A DNA stretch of 64,000 nt from a bacterium (GCA_016125005.1 WGMQ01000012.1:1-64000), one strand, 5' to 3'; numbered from the stretch's first letter, positions 19,093-28,851 are shown. Notes: a model not told the origin generated them from the letters alone. Numbers and translations are program-made.

Positions 19093-19455
19093 TGGTGGCG
19101 CAAATCGGCAAAGTGTAAACCTCACCACGGAGAAGCAGAGACACGGAGAAAAGCGGGCAATTTGCCGACAATGGGGGCCAATCAGGCGAGCAGAGACTCG
19201 TCCTTGGGGAATGAAAAAGTGGGCCATGCAAACGAGGGGGCTCCGAGAGGCCTTAGAGGAATTTCTGACGTTGCTTTCTTTATGCTTTCCTTCGTGTCTC
19301 CGTGCCTCCGTGGTAAACTTCTTGGGGGCAGTCCCGCACATTGGCGGATCGCGACCGGATAATGCGGTGGTAGAGAGCCACACCTTTTTCCCTTCACACC
19401 TGCGCCGGAGGCGCGGTTTCCTGTGGTCAATCCCGTCAAGGCATCTCACCAACCG
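19093..19455. other. Non-coding interval carrying a long-range inverted repeat
   Basis: No gene is supported here. Most of the interval is a repeat-like element bounded by inverted arms (19124-19150 and 19291-19314). An in-frame GTG at 19423 could extend the CHAD gene upstream. Confidence 0.55.
19124..19314. repeat. Inverted-repeat element with CCACGGAG/CTCCGTGG arms
   Basis: The left arm (19124-19150) is built from ACCACGGAG and GACACGGAG; the right arm (19291-19314) is CGTGTCTCCGTG followed by CCTCCGTGGT, its imperfect complement. About 140 bases lie between the arms. CCACGGAG/ACACGGAG interspersed sequences are seen in many environmental bacterial genomes, so this is probably one member of a dispersed family. 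No transposase is present. Confidence 0.55.
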
Positions 19456-20379
19456 ATGAAGAAGCGCTCGCTGCATCAGGTGATGAAAAAGGAAATCGAG
19501 GCGGCGGCAGAACTCTTCACCAGCCTGTGGTCCGGCTATGAGGAACCGCTCAACACCGTTTCCCCCCATCGCCAGCGCACCAGCGTGAACAAGCTGGCGG
19601 GCTTTGCGCAGTTCCTTGGCATGGCGACGGAGAAGGGGAATCCCGCGGCAACTCCCTTTCGCACGGTCAAGGCGTGGCAGAAAAAGGTCGGCGTGTTGCG
19701 CGACGCGGACGTGATGCGCGAGTGGGTCGAGCGTTGTCGTGTGTTGGCCGGTCCCGAATCGGACGCAGCGGCAAAGGCCCTGGTGGGGACCCTGCTAGAA
19801 CGGCGTGCGCGGCAGCTTGAGACCGTTCGTGTCGATGCGCGGGGACTCCCGGGTGCGGAGACGCGCATCGCCCTCCAGATGCTGCTGGGGGATTTTGGAC
19901 GCGCCCTGTCTGTGCTGAAGGCTCAGGAGGAAGGCTTCGATTTCCGCGGTCCGCTTGCGTCGGTTGCCACCCCGTGGAGTGACGCGTTGACCATCCTGCG
20001 CGCCAATCAGGATGATGTGCTCCTGCATGCCTTCCGTGTGAAGAACAAGCGGCTGCGCTTCGTGTTGGAACTACTCGGGACGACCGCTGACGAAGACGCA
20101 CAGGGCGAGCGCATTCGCGAGTGCGCCAAAGTCGCAGCGGCCACGCATACGGCGCTCGGGAATCTGTCGGATCTGCACGTGTTGCGAAGCACGCTGCGGC
20201 TTGAGCGCGCGCGCTGGGGTGAGCAGGGCGTTGGGTTGGAGCAGTCGGCCGCCGCGTTGGAGTCGGCGCGCGCACGGCTTGAGTGCGAGAACTTTGCCGC
20301 CTGGTACGAGTGCTGGCCACGCATCGCCGACCCGGCATTCCTCGGCGCGATCTTTAATCCTCCCGCGGAGTCCCGGTGA
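19456..20379 (+). CDS. CHAD-domain protein
   Basis: About 307 aa, almost entirely helical. The conserved basic and His positions of the CHAD helical bundle are present: HRQRTSVNKLAGFAQFL, KAWQKKVGVLRDADV, LHAFRVKNKRLRFVLELL and HTALGNLSDLHVL. CHAD domains bind inorganic polyphosphate and often accompany CYTH triphosphatases; no CYTH domain is attached here. Start choice is uncertain: ATG 19456, or a GTG at 19423 behind CGGAGG. Its TGA overlaps the next gene's GTG start (GTGA). Confidence 0.82.
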   Translation: MKKRSLHQVMKKEIEAAAELFTSLWSGYEEPLNTVSPHRQRTSVNKLAGFAQFLGMATEKGNPAATPFRTVKAWQKKVGVLRDADVMREWVERCRVLAGPESDAAAKALVGTLLERRARQLETVRVDARGLPGAETRIALQMLLGDFGRALSVLKAQEEGFDFRGPLASVATPWSDALTILRANQDDVLLHAFRVKNKRLRFVLELLGTTADEDAQGERIRECAKVAAATHTALGNLSDLHVLRSTLRLERARWGEQGVGLEQSAAALESARARLECENFAAWYECWPRIADPAFLGAIFNPPAESR

Positions 20380-21263
20380 CGCCCATGCGCATCTCGGTCA
20401 TCATCGTCTCGCTCAATGGTCGCCAGCGCATTGCCATGCCCCTGGACGCGCTGCGGCGCTGCGATCCGGCCCCATTCGAGACGATCGTGGTGGACAATGG
20501 GAGCAACGATGGGCTCTCCCAGTTTGTCGCCAAGGAATACCCGTGGGTGAAGCTGGTGCGCGCACCGCAGAACCTCGGCTTCGCAGGCGGGAACAATCTG
20601 GGGATCGTGAACGCCGAGGGGGACGCGGTCCTGCTGCTGAACGATGACACGGATCCAGAGCCGGGCTGGCTGGCGCCGCTGGCACGGGCCTTCGAGAACG
20701 ATCCGCGGCTTGGCGTGGCCGGTTGCCAGTTGCTCTACCCCGGCACCGGCTTGGTGCAGCACATGGGTGGGGTGGTTCACGCGAACGGATTGACGGACCA
20801 TGAGGGCTGGGGCCAGCAGCGCATCGAAGGGGACGCGGTCGTGGAGGCGGGTGATTATGTGACGGGCGCCGCGATGGCGATTCGGCGGGAAGTCATTCGC
20901 TCCATCGGCCTGCTCGACCCGGGTTTTTGGCCGATTTACTTCGAGGAAACGGACTTTTGCGCTCGCGCCCGGCGCCGCGGCTGGAAGCTGGCCGTGGTGA
21001 CGGACAGCCGCGTGGTTCACCACGAAAGCCAATCGCAGGACGGACGCATGAGCGCGCGCTTCCTCCGCACCTATCACCGGAATCGGCTGCGTTTCCTCAT
21101 CAAGAACCGACGCTGGCACGAGTGGCCCCGCGTGCTCCGCGCGGAGGCCCGCTGGATCATGACGGGCGCGCGCTGGGACCAGTTCCTTCCCTGCGTCATG
21201 GCCTACGCATGGGCGCCGTTCCATGCGCTGGATGTGCTATCCATGCCGAGGCGCTATCGATGA
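20376..21263 (+). CDS. Glycosyltransferase family 2, rhamnosyltransferase-like
   Basis: 295 aa GT-A enzyme. The N-terminus ISVIIVSLNG, TIVVDNGSNDG, NLGFAGGNNLG and LLLNDDTDPEPGWL (DxD-type metal motif) are all present, as is the later YFEETDFCARARRRG acceptor-side motif. This form adds sugars such as rhamnose during O-antigen or exopolysaccharide assembly. GTG 20376 has GGAG five bases upstream and overlaps the CHAD stop; ATG 20385 is an alternative. The next glycosyltransferase starts in its stop codon (ATGA). Confidence 0.9.
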   Translation: MTPMRISVIIVSLNGRQRIAMPLDALRRCDPAPFETIVVDNGSNDGLSQFVAKEYPWVKLVRAPQNLGFAGGNNLGIVNAEGDAVLLLNDDTDPEPGWLAPLARAFENDPRLGVAGCQLLYPGTGLVQHMGGVVHANGLTDHEGWGQQRIEGDAVVEAGDYVTGAAMAIRREVIRSIGLLDPGFWPIYFEETDFCARARRRGWKLAVVTDSRVVHHESQSQDGRMSARFLRTYHRNRLRFLIKNRRWHEWPRVLRAEARWIMTGARWDQFLPCVMAYAWAPFHALDVLSMPRRYR

Positions 21264-22639
21264 GCCGCCTGCTGGTGCTGGGCACCGGGCCGCTGCTGGA
21301 GGAAGGCACCACCGTGATGAGCGGCCAGTGCCTCCGTACTTGGCACTTCTGCCGCCCCCTGATCGAGGCAGGGCACCGCGTGCGCCTGCTCACCGTCCCG
21401 ATTCCCGGCGCCACCGATGAGGACGCCACCAACCCGCTTGTCGATGCGTCCTACGAGGGCTTCGACTACGGGCGCCTCTTGACGAACAATCAGGACCGCA
21501 TCCTGCCGGTTCTCGAACAGACGATCCGCGACTTTGGTCCGGAAGCCCTGGTGGGGGTAAACCAGTGGCCATCGTGGCTACTGGCGAAGCTGAATGCCAA
21601 GCTCCCACTCTGGGCGGACCTGAACGGCTGGACGTTGGCCGAGGGGCTCGTGCGCGCGGCCTCCATCGGGAGCGATGACGACTATCCGCATTTCTGGCGC
21701 ATGGAATCGCTGGTCGCACTGCGCGCTGACTACTTCTCGACCGTGTCCGAGCGCCAGGCCTGGGCCCTGGAAGGTGAGCTGGCGCTACTCGGTCGACTCG
21801 ACCGGACCAACGCGCCGCAGTCGCTGGCCGCGGTGGTCCCGAACGCTGTCTATCCTGTCTATACAACGCTGCCGCGAAACCCCGGCGTGCCCGGGTTCCT
21901 GTCTGATCGCATTCCTTCCGACGCGGCGATCATCCTGTGGTCGGGCGGGTTCAATTCCTGGACCAATATCGACCTGCTGGTGGAGGGACTGCGACTCGCT
22001 TTCGAGCGAAATCCCAAGCTCCATTTCGTAGCGACGGGCGGTCCGGTTATCGGGCACGACGAGGCGCCCTGGCGTCGCTATGAGCAGTTGGCCGCGGAGC
22101 GACTTCCCGCGGGGCGTTGCCATGCGCTCGGGTGGGTCGATTTCCCGCAGGTGCTGGAACTGCATGTGTGCGCCACGGTGGGGCTAAACGTGGACGGCGA
22201 GAACATCGAGACGCGCTTCGGCGCGCGCAATCGACTCACCAACATGCTGGGCGCGGGGGTTCCGGTGGTGACGACACGCGGAACGGAGATTGCCGACTGG
22301 ATCGCTCGCGGCGGGCACGGGGTCGTCGTGCCGCTCGGTGATGCAAAGGCCCTGGGCGAAGCGCTCGCGGACTCGGCTGCCAACCGCGATCAATGGGCAG
22401 AGCGGGCTCGACGCGCGCGTCAAGCCGCCTGCGATGAGTTTTCTGCGGCACGGACCCTGGCCCGGTTCCTGGATTGGGCCGCATCGCCCCGCCATGCGCC
22501 GCAGTCCGATGCGGCTCCGGTGCGGCGCATTCGAGAATGGATGGGGGCACAGGCGGCAAACCCGTTGCCATTCCCACCGCCACCGCCCGACACTCTTCGC
22601 CGCAAAGTAGCTCGCCGACTGCGTCGGCTGCTCGGCTGA
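21260..22639 (+). CDS. Glycosyltransferase, GT4-like
   Basis: 459 aa. The N-terminal domain starts SRLLVLGTGPLLEEGTTVMSG and the C-terminal domain holds IILWSGGFNSWTNIDLLVEG, HALGWVDFPQVL and NRLTNMLGAGVPVVTTRGTEIADW, which corresponds to the donor-sugar E-x7-E region. A proline-rich tail precedes a basic C-terminus that could touch the membrane. It overlaps the GT2 gene (ATGA at 21260) and probably works in the same glycan pathway. One octamer copy (21857) encodes VYT. Confidence 0.82.
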   Translation: MSRLLVLGTGPLLEEGTTVMSGQCLRTWHFCRPLIEAGHRVRLLTVPIPGATDEDATNPLVDASYEGFDYGRLLTNNQDRILPVLEQTIRDFGPEALVGVNQWPSWLLAKLNAKLPLWADLNGWTLAEGLVRAASIGSDDDYPHFWRMESLVALRADYFSTVSERQAWALEGELALLGRLDRTNAPQSLAAVVPNAVYPVYTTLPRNPGVPGFLSDRIPSDAAIILWSGGFNSWTNIDLLVEGLRLAFERNPKLHFVATGGPVIGHDEAPWRRYEQLAAERLPAGRCHALGWVDFPQVLELHVCATVGLNVDGENIETRFGARNRLTNMLGAGVPVVTTRGTEIADWIARGGHGVVVPLGDAKALGEALADSAANRDQWAERARRARQAACDEFSAARTLARFLDWAASPRHAPQSDAAPVRRIREWMGAQAANPLPFPPPPPDTLRRKVARRLRRLLG

Positions 22640-22664
22640 TCCACCGTCAATGGGAGTCCACCGC

Positions 22665-24440
22665 GTGATTCGTCCAACCTGCCTGCTGGCGACCGTGCTC
22701 GTTTCCTCCACGCTGCTTGCCGCACCTCCGGGCATCGATCAGGCCGACTGGCGCGGGAGTGACAAGCCCATGCTCACCGCCGGAGATCGTGTCTATACAG
22801 AGCAGGACACGCTCCTGTATGCGCTTCTGACCGAGTCCTTTGACCCGGCTGGCCTGCGGGTCTGGGAGACGCAGACTCCCGAGCGCAAGGAGGCGATCCG
22901 CAATCTGCTGACGGCCCAGGTCCAGACCGACTGGCTGGCGGATCGTCGCGCGGCACTTCCCCCGGGCGAGGGACGATTTGACAGCTTGGCCGCCCGCATC
23001 ATTGCCGCCCCCGCGGCGCGTTGGATGTGGGCCGACACAACCGTCCGCCAGTCGGTCACCATCTTTCCCGAGGATCTGATCCGGGCCTACCAGGCCCGTC
23101 CCGAGGAGTTCGTGAATCCCGGGTCGGTGACCGTGCGCCGCCTCCGCGTGCCTTTCCCCGCATCGCTCACCATCGAGACACAGAACGAAACACGCCGTGA
23201 GGTGGAACGACTGAAGGAGGAGGCCGAGCGATTGGGTGGCCTCGGTCTGATCCTCCGCAACCGACCGGAACTGCTGCTGGATCCGCCGGGCAGCACCGTT
23301 GAGTTGAACCGCAACGCCAAGGACATTGACCCGCAACTCATGGACGCGGCCTTCGCGCTGGGGATCAACCAGATCAGCCAGCCCATCCGCACCACAGGTG
23401 GATACCTGCTGATCGAGGTGGTCGACCGCACCGACCCAGAACCGGTCGCGCTGGAGACAGTGCGCACGCAATTGGACGAGTCGCTGCGGCGCCGCTTCCT
23501 CCCACAGCAGTTCGACTACCTGATCGGACGTCGCACCGCCGACTCGTACCCATCCAACAACTCAAACCTGTATCAGTTCATGCCGCCGGAGACAGACATC
23601 CTGCGGGTGCGCAACTTTGCCGTCACCAAGGAGGAGTTCATCCGCTTGTACTCCGATCGCCTGGTGCATGCAAGCGCCGGAAATCGTATCTTTATCAACG
23701 AGCGCGCGAACTCGATCCTGACAAACGAGGTCGTCACGCAGGAGTTGGAGAAGTCGGGTCTCATCTTCGACGACTTCTACGAGAGGGCCCTTGCGATGGC
23801 ACGGCGGATTCATGACGCCCGCGAGTATACGCGCCTGACTCAGGTGGGAATGGCACCGACTCAGGACGAAGTGGCGCGCTACCTGGATGACAATCTTGAG
23901 AGCCTGACCCCTGGTGTTGCCCGCACGGTATGGCGTCTGGACGTGTTCCTCCGCAATCCCGGCAACATGTCGCAGGGCGAGCGCGACGCGATGCAGATTC
24001 TCATGCGCACCTACGCGGCCTCGATGATCGAGGATGCGTTGCGCCAACTCGATGAGCGTCGCCAGCTGGCCTCCAATCGCGGCATCCTTGAGCCCGACAA
24101 GGTGGTGAACAATCTGGCACAGCCCGACGACCTGCGCGTGCGAACACGGTTCGTCAAGATGGGACCAGTGACCCGCCAGGACGCGCTGCAAACGACGGGC
24201 CTCGGCTTCGAGGCCTTGTCCCTCGGCAAATTCACCGCGCCCCAGAGCTTTGAGGAAAACACCGTTTCCAGCTATTTCGTCAGCGAGGAAAACACCACGC
24301 CGACACCGGCGCGTCAGGTGCTCCTGGAAGCAGCGAGAAGCGCCCTCGTGTCGAGCCGCTCCGTGGAGGGAGCGACCGCGTATGTGGAGACCCTCCGTTC
24401 GGAAGGACGACTGACTTTCGACCCGGGATTGATGCCCTGA
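22665..24440 (+). CDS. Periplasmic parvulin-type peptidyl-prolyl isomerase (SurA/PpiC-like)
   Basis: About 591 aa with a signal peptide ending near LLAAPPG. A parvulin-like core spans about 130-270, including VTVRRLRVPF, ALGINQISQPIRTTGGYLLIEVVDR and a following charged helix; the rest is helical chaperone-like sequence. The end of the frame (TGA 24440) is only six bases from the convergent glnD stop. GTG 22665 has GGGAG eight bases upstream; the ATG at 22650 lacks a site. Secretion chaperones of this kind help fold outer-membrane and exported proteins. Confidence 0.78.
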   Translation: MIRPTCLLATVLVSSTLLAAPPGIDQADWRGSDKPMLTAGDRVYTEQDTLLYALLTESFDPAGLRVWETQTPERKEAIRNLLTAQVQTDWLADRRAALPPGEGRFDSLAARIIAAPAARWMWADTTVRQSVTIFPEDLIRAYQARPEEFVNPGSVTVRRLRVPFPASLTIETQNETRREVERLKEEAERLGGLGLILRNRPELLLDPPGSTVELNRNAKDIDPQLMDAAFALGINQISQPIRTTGGYLLIEVVDRTDPEPVALETVRTQLDESLRRRFLPQQFDYLIGRRTADSYPSNNSNLYQFMPPETDILRVRNFAVTKEEFIRLYSDRLVHASAGNRIFINERANSILTNEVVTQELEKSGLIFDDFYERALAMARRIHDAREYTRLTQVGMAPTQDEVARYLDDNLESLTPGVARTVWRLDVFLRNPGNMSQGERDAMQILMRTYAASMIEDALRQLDERRQLASNRGILEPDKVVNNLAQPDDLRVRTRFVKMGPVTRQDALQTTGLGFEALSLGKFTAPQSFEENTVSSYFVSEENTTPTPARQVLLEAARSALVSSRSVEGATAYVETLRSEGRLTFDPGLMP

Positions 24441-24446
24441 GCAATC

Positions 24447-27131
24447 TTACTCGGGGATGCTCGGTGTCACCACCTGGGCCAGTTCGTCCTTGATCGCGTT
24501 GAGCCTCGCCGCCCCTTGGATCTTGTTCGTCTCCAGGTCGGTGACGTAGAACACGTCCACCACCTGATAGCTCTCGGTGGCGATGAACGCGAGGTCGACG
24601 TTCACCCCTTGGCGATCCAGCACACCAGCCACGTCGGACAGTAACCCAGGGCGGTCGGGCGCGGAGATTTCGATCACCGTGTGCGTGGGAGACATCTCGT
24701 TGTTGATGTCGACGCGCGGCGGCCTCAGGTTCATGCGCTCGCTGGTCATCGGCACAGGAGTGCGGTCGATGCGCTTCACCCACTCCGGCTGCTGGCCGGT
24801 CCGCAGTACCTTGTCTATACGCTCGCAGAGCCGGTCGAGCACCGAGACCACGTCGGTGCGAATCGCGGGAGGAACCTCGACCTGGAAGATGTCGACGGCC
24901 TCGCCGGACGCGGCTGTATAGATCTGCGCCGAGAGGATGTTGATGCGCTTGGACGCGAGGGCACCGCAAAGGGTGCTGAAGAGCCCCGGTGCAGCCCGGG
25001 CCAGGAAGGTGATCTCGACGTAGTTGGAGTCCTCGTAGCTGTCGACACGGAAGACCACGTGGCGGGCATCGCTGAGTCGGTGCGCGAGGAGGTAGTGGCG
25101 GGCAGCGTCGATCGGTGAAACGGAACGCAGGTAACGATCGGGCATGTCGCTCAGGAAGTGCTCCAACTCGCCGCGCTCGAGCGTCATGGCGGGTTCCATC
25201 TCCGTGACGCGCGTCCAGATTTCGTCGTGGACGGGCTGGGTCTGGATCATAGGGCCGCGCTCACGCTTGATGCCGCGCAGTTCGTCGAGTGTGCGATCAA
25301 ACAGGAGGGCCAGCAGCTTGCCGCGCCACTCGTTCCAGGACTCGCCGGAAACGCCGCGAATGTCGCAGACGGTGTGGACATAGAGCATCTTGAGATTCTC
25401 CGGGTCGCCGACGGTCTCGGCTAATTCGCGCGCCAAACTCGGATCGTCTATATCGCGCCGGAGGGCCATGTGGCTCATCTTCTGGTGGTTCGCCACGAGG
25501 TTGCGGAGCAGTTCCTGCTCGATGGGACGGAAGTTGAGCCGCTCGGCCAGGCGCTGGATCGCGTGCCGACCGCGGATGACGTGGCCGCGCCCCTCGCCCT
25601 TGCCGACATCGTGAATCAGGAGCGAAAGATTCAGCAGGTCGGGGCGAAGAATCTCGCGCGCCACGGCAGCAGCGTGCTGTGTGAAGGCGGGTGCGGTCCG
25701 CGACATCAGTTCCTCGCACTCGCCCACGCATCGGATCAGGTGCTCGTCCACGGTGAACTGGTGATAGTGGTCGATGCGCGGGAGGTTTCTGACGGGACCA
25801 AACTCGGGGAAGTACGCCACGAGCAATCCACAGCGGTGCATCGCGCGAAGGGTCTCGCTGATGCGCCCCTTGGTACTGCTGAGAACACCGAGAAAGAACG
25901 TGCGGGCCTCACGCGACTTGCGGTAGGCGTCGGTCGCTTGGTGGAGGTGGGGCACGACCAGACGCAGCGTCTCCTCAGTAGGTTCGAGTCCTTCCTGCGC
26001 CGCGTGATAGAACAGGCGCATCTGCCAGAACGGATCCTGAACCGCCTCGTCGACGTGGTGCTCGTCGATCCAGATCTGCGTCGCCGAGCGCATGAAATCG
26101 CGGTCAAGCCGTTTGCTGACCGACTCTTCCTTGTACTCCTGGGTACCAGGGGTGGCCTCGAGGGTGTATTGGAGCAGCCGACGACAGATGCGATCGACCA
26201 CAAGCGCATGATCGTAGAAGCTGCGCATCAGATGTTCCTCGGGCAGGGCCGCTTCCGTGGCGTCGAACTTCATGGCGCGCGAGACCGCCACTTGCCGCTC
26301 AAGCGTAAGAACGTCGACACGACGATTCTGAGCGATATGGAGTGTGTTGCGCGCTTCCAGCAGGAAGGACCACGCCTCCAGAAGCCGTTGCTGTTCGCTC
26401 TCGGAGATAAGCCCGTTGCGCTGGAGGATCTCGAAGTCGGTGGAACCGTACTGCGCAAAGCTCATCCACATGATCTGATGGACGTCGCGCAACCCGCCGC
26501 GGGCGTTCTTGAGGTCCGGCTCCAGCAGGAAGAGTGTGTTGCCGGACTTGCCGTGGCGCTGGCGCATCTCCTCGCGCAGCGCACCGATGAACCACGGGAT
26601 GTGATGCTTGTGCAGGCGGCTGTAGACGCGCTCCTGCAATTCCAGGGTCAGGTCCTTGTCGCCCCAAAGGTGTCGCGTCTCAACGAAGGCCGTCGACTTT
26701 TCCAGGTCGTCGCCCAGCGCTCCGAGGCACTCCTCGATGGAATGGACAAAGTAGCCCAGATCGACGCGCAGGTCCCACAGCGGGTAGAGCACCGCCTTGA
26801 TGAACGCTTCCTGCTCGGTCGTTGTGGCGCGCTTCGTGATGACGCAGAAATCGATGTCGGAGTAGAGGACCAACTCGCGCCGCCCGAAACCGCCGGTCGC
26901 AACGATGGCCAGGGAATCCCGCATGTGTTCGGCGTTCAGCTGCCGGGCGATGGCGTCGACGTGGGTGACCAGCAGGGCCTCGACGCGCTCCGAATAGAGG
27001 CGGGCGATCTCGAGGGCGGGGCGCTGATAGAGTTCCTGCCGGACGACGTCCCGGGCTTTGGCGAGTTCTTCCTTCAGCTTGGCCAGATGAGCCGGGTTCG
27101 ACTCGGGAATGGCGGTCGGGATCTGCGACAT
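24447..27131 (-). CDS. glnD: [Protein-PII] uridylyltransferase/uridylyl-removing enzyme
   Basis: 894 aa, full-length GlnD. The nucleotidyltransferase site is GGFGRRELVLYSDIDF (residues 80-95), the HD phosphohydrolase has LLIHDVGKGEGRGHVIRG, and two C-terminal ACT domains (VEITFLARAAPGLFSTLCGAL and HTVIEISAPDRPGLLSDVAGVL) sense glutamine. It adds and removes UMP on PII to report nitrogen status. ATG 27131 has GGAG upstream. The neighbouring glnB or glnA is not in this window. An octamer copy (24813) falls in CGT ATA GAC (RID), using the rare ATA codon. Confidence 0.95.
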   Translation of the reverse strand: MSQIPTAIPESNPAHLAKLKEELAKARDVVRQELYQRPALEIARLYSERVEALLVTHVDAIARQLNAEHMRDSLAIVATGGFGRRELVLYSDIDFCVITKRATTTEQEAFIKAVLYPLWDLRVDLGYFVHSIEECLGALGDDLEKSTAFVETRHLWGDKDLTLELQERVYSRLHKHHIPWFIGALREEMRQRHGKSGNTLFLLEPDLKNARGGLRDVHQIMWMSFAQYGSTDFEILQRNGLISESEQQRLLEAWSFLLEARNTLHIAQNRRVDVLTLERQVAVSRAMKFDATEAALPEEHLMRSFYDHALVVDRICRRLLQYTLEATPGTQEYKEESVSKRLDRDFMRSATQIWIDEHHVDEAVQDPFWQMRLFYHAAQEGLEPTEETLRLVVPHLHQATDAYRKSREARTFFLGVLSSTKGRISETLRAMHRCGLLVAYFPEFGPVRNLPRIDHYHQFTVDEHLIRCVGECEELMSRTAPAFTQHAAAVAREILRPDLLNLSLLIHDVGKGEGRGHVIRGRHAIQRLAERLNFRPIEQELLRNLVANHQKMSHMALRRDIDDPSLARELAETVGDPENLKMLYVHTVCDIRGVSGESWNEWRGKLLALLFDRTLDELRGIKRERGPMIQTQPVHDEIWTRVTEMEPAMTLERGELEHFLSDMPDRYLRSVSPIDAARHYLLAHRLSDARHVVFRVDSYEDSNYVEITFLARAAPGLFSTLCGALASKRINILSAQIYTAASGEAVDIFQVEVPPAIRTDVVSVLDRLCERIDKVLRTGQQPEWVKRIDRTPVPMTSERMNLRPPRVDINNEMSPTHTVIEISAPDRPGLLSDVAGVLDRQGVNVDLAFIATESYQVVDVFYVTDLETNKIQGAARLNAIKDELAQVVTPSIPE

Positions 27132-27293
27132 GCGGGATGAATCTCCGGTGATACGACGGTCCACCTTTATCTGCGAGGCGAGGTGGCGGGTCAATGGCAG
27201 GTCGGACGGGATTGACGTCGCGTGTCCCGGTTCCCTTATCTTCACTGATGTCAAAAGCGCCGCCCTGACATAGCCCCGAGAGGTAGTACCTCC

Positions 27294-28799
27294 ATGTCCA
27301 TCGTCACAAAAAGCCTGCAAGTCCTCGGCACCTACCGCATGGCGAACCTGCTTGGTTTCAACGGCATGTTCGCAACGTTTCAGGTTGTTGAGACCAACTC
27401 CCAGGCACCCGGCGCGCTGGTGGTTGTCCACAAGAGCAACATCGTGGATCCCGCGGCCTGGGCCGCCACGCAACGTGACACGGCCGCCATCGCAGGCGCC
27501 ATCATCAACCGAGTCTGTCCTGTGGGCGGCTGCGGTGAAGAGGCCGCCCACTACTTCTCGATTTATAGCTGGCTCGGCGGTCAGCACCTGGGCCTTCAGG
27601 TGCGCGATAGTGGCCTGCCCGAACCGGCCCAATCCTTTGAGATCATTGCCCAGGTGGCAGAGGGACTGGGCGGCCTCCACCGCAAGGGTGTCGTCCACCG
27701 CATCGTCAGCCCGGCCTCGATCTTCATCGACCAGACGGGGAACGTGCAGTTGCTCCATGCGGGCTGGGGGAGGTTGGTCCTTGGCTCGCGCGATGGGTTG
27801 GTGAACCCGGCGTGGGGATGCATCGCGCCGTTTGTGTCGCCCGAATTGGCCGCCGGTCGCGATGTGGATGAGGCGGGCGATGTGTACGCGCTCGGAGCCA
27901 ACCTCTACTTCCTCCTGACGGGGGAGCCCCCCCACTGGGACGACGACCCGGCTCGACTGCTGGAAACCATCGCGGCGGGCAAACTTGACCTCAGCCGCCT
28001 GCCGGGATCGCTGCCTCCGCAGGCACGCGAGGTTCTGGAGGAAATGCTGTCGACGAATCCGGACGACCGACCGGTCAATCTCCCGGCCCTGAGCGACCGA
28101 CTCCAGTCCATCGCCCGCAAGTTGAACGCCCTGAACCAGACCGAGCCTCCTCGTACGGAGCCGTCGTCTCAGGAAGCGGCGGCGGCGGGCGCCGCTGCAT
28201 CGTCCGGTGCAGTACGACGCCCGAACCTGCCCCAGCCGGTCGCCGCTCCCGAGGCCCCCTCACGTCGCCAGTCGCTTCCCTCGATGGCGGAAATCGCCGC
28301 CATCACACCCGACGATGCGAAGCCTTCGCCGAAGAAGGCAAACCGTCAGGTGCTGATCATGGCCGGAGCCGGGACTGTCCTTCTCGCCGGTGCCGGTATC
28401 TTCGCGGCGTACATCCTCTTTGGCATGATGGGCTCAAAGGAGGAATCGGCCCCCGCTCCCAATTCCCAGCCGAAGGTGACCGTAACGACTCCCGCCGCCA
28501 ACGACGCGAAGTCGGTTTCAGAGTACGACGCCGCCAGCGAGAAGCTTCGTGGACTCGCGCTGCTTGCCATCGGCTTCAATCGCACAAACGGCGAATGGCC
28601 TACCAATGCGGAGGCTCTGGTTCCCCTCGGCGCCACAGAAGCCGATCTGACTGATCCCTGGGGCAGCCTCATCGACGTGCGAGGCTCGTTCGTTGTCTCT
28701 GCGGGGAAGAACAAGAAATGGGACGATGCCGACGACATTTGGTGGGACGCAGAGAAGAATCTGCGCGGAGGCTTCCATCCGCTCAATGCCAAGCCCTGA
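27294..28799 (+). CDS. Ser/Thr pseudokinase fused to a transmembrane helix and GspG-like domain
   Basis: 501 aa. Residues about 10-275 have a protein-kinase fold, but the catalytic loop reads HRIVSPASIFI (H135 R136 I137) instead of HRDxKxxN, and the DFG position is HAG (155-157), so phosphotransfer is unlikely. The glycine-rich loop is also poor. An Ala/Pro-rich linker leads to one membrane helix (about 353-380). The last 100 residues resemble the C-terminal part of the pseudopilin GspG: FNRTNGEWPTNAEAL, DPWG at 454-457, then SAGKNKKWDDADDIWWD, a calcium-loop-like ending. The kinase part would be cytoplasmic and the GspG part periplasmic. Confidence 0.85.
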   Translation: MSIVTKSLQVLGTYRMANLLGFNGMFATFQVVETNSQAPGALVVVHKSNIVDPAAWAATQRDTAAIAGAIINRVCPVGGCGEEAAHYFSIYSWLGGQHLGLQVRDSGLPEPAQSFEIIAQVAEGLGGLHRKGVVHRIVSPASIFIDQTGNVQLLHAGWGRLVLGSRDGLVNPAWGCIAPFVSPELAAGRDVDEAGDVYALGANLYFLLTGEPPHWDDDPARLLETIAAGKLDLSRLPGSLPPQAREVLEEMLSTNPDDRPVNLPALSDRLQSIARKLNALNQTEPPRTEPSSQEAAAAGAAASSGAVRRPNLPQPVAAPEAPSRRQSLPSMAEIAAITPDDAKPSPKKANRQVLIMAGAGTVLLAGAGIFAAYILFGMMGSKEESAPAPNSQPKVTVTTPAANDAKSVSEYDAASEKLRGLALLAIGFNRTNGEWPTNAEALVPLGATEADLTDPWGSLIDVRGSFVVSAGKNKKWDDADDIWWDAEKNLRGGFHPLNAKP

Positions 28800-28819
28800 T
28801 CGCTCCTGATGAAGACAAC

Positions 28820-28851
28820 AGAAAGCCCCCCGAGCGCTCGGGGGGCTTTCT
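28820..28851. terminator. Perfect-palindrome bidirectional terminator
   Basis: A 32-base uninterrupted palindrome (AGAAAGCCCCCCGAGC and its exact complement) lies between convergent genes ending at 28799 and 28877. The outer AAAG/CTTT ends give short U-tracts in both directions. Confidence 0.85.

Noticed and set aside
25470-27140. A long plus-strand frame antisense to glnD
   Set aside because: 556 codons, but it mirrors the codon phase of glnD, whose domains are unmistakable. High-GC genes routinely give such antisense frames.
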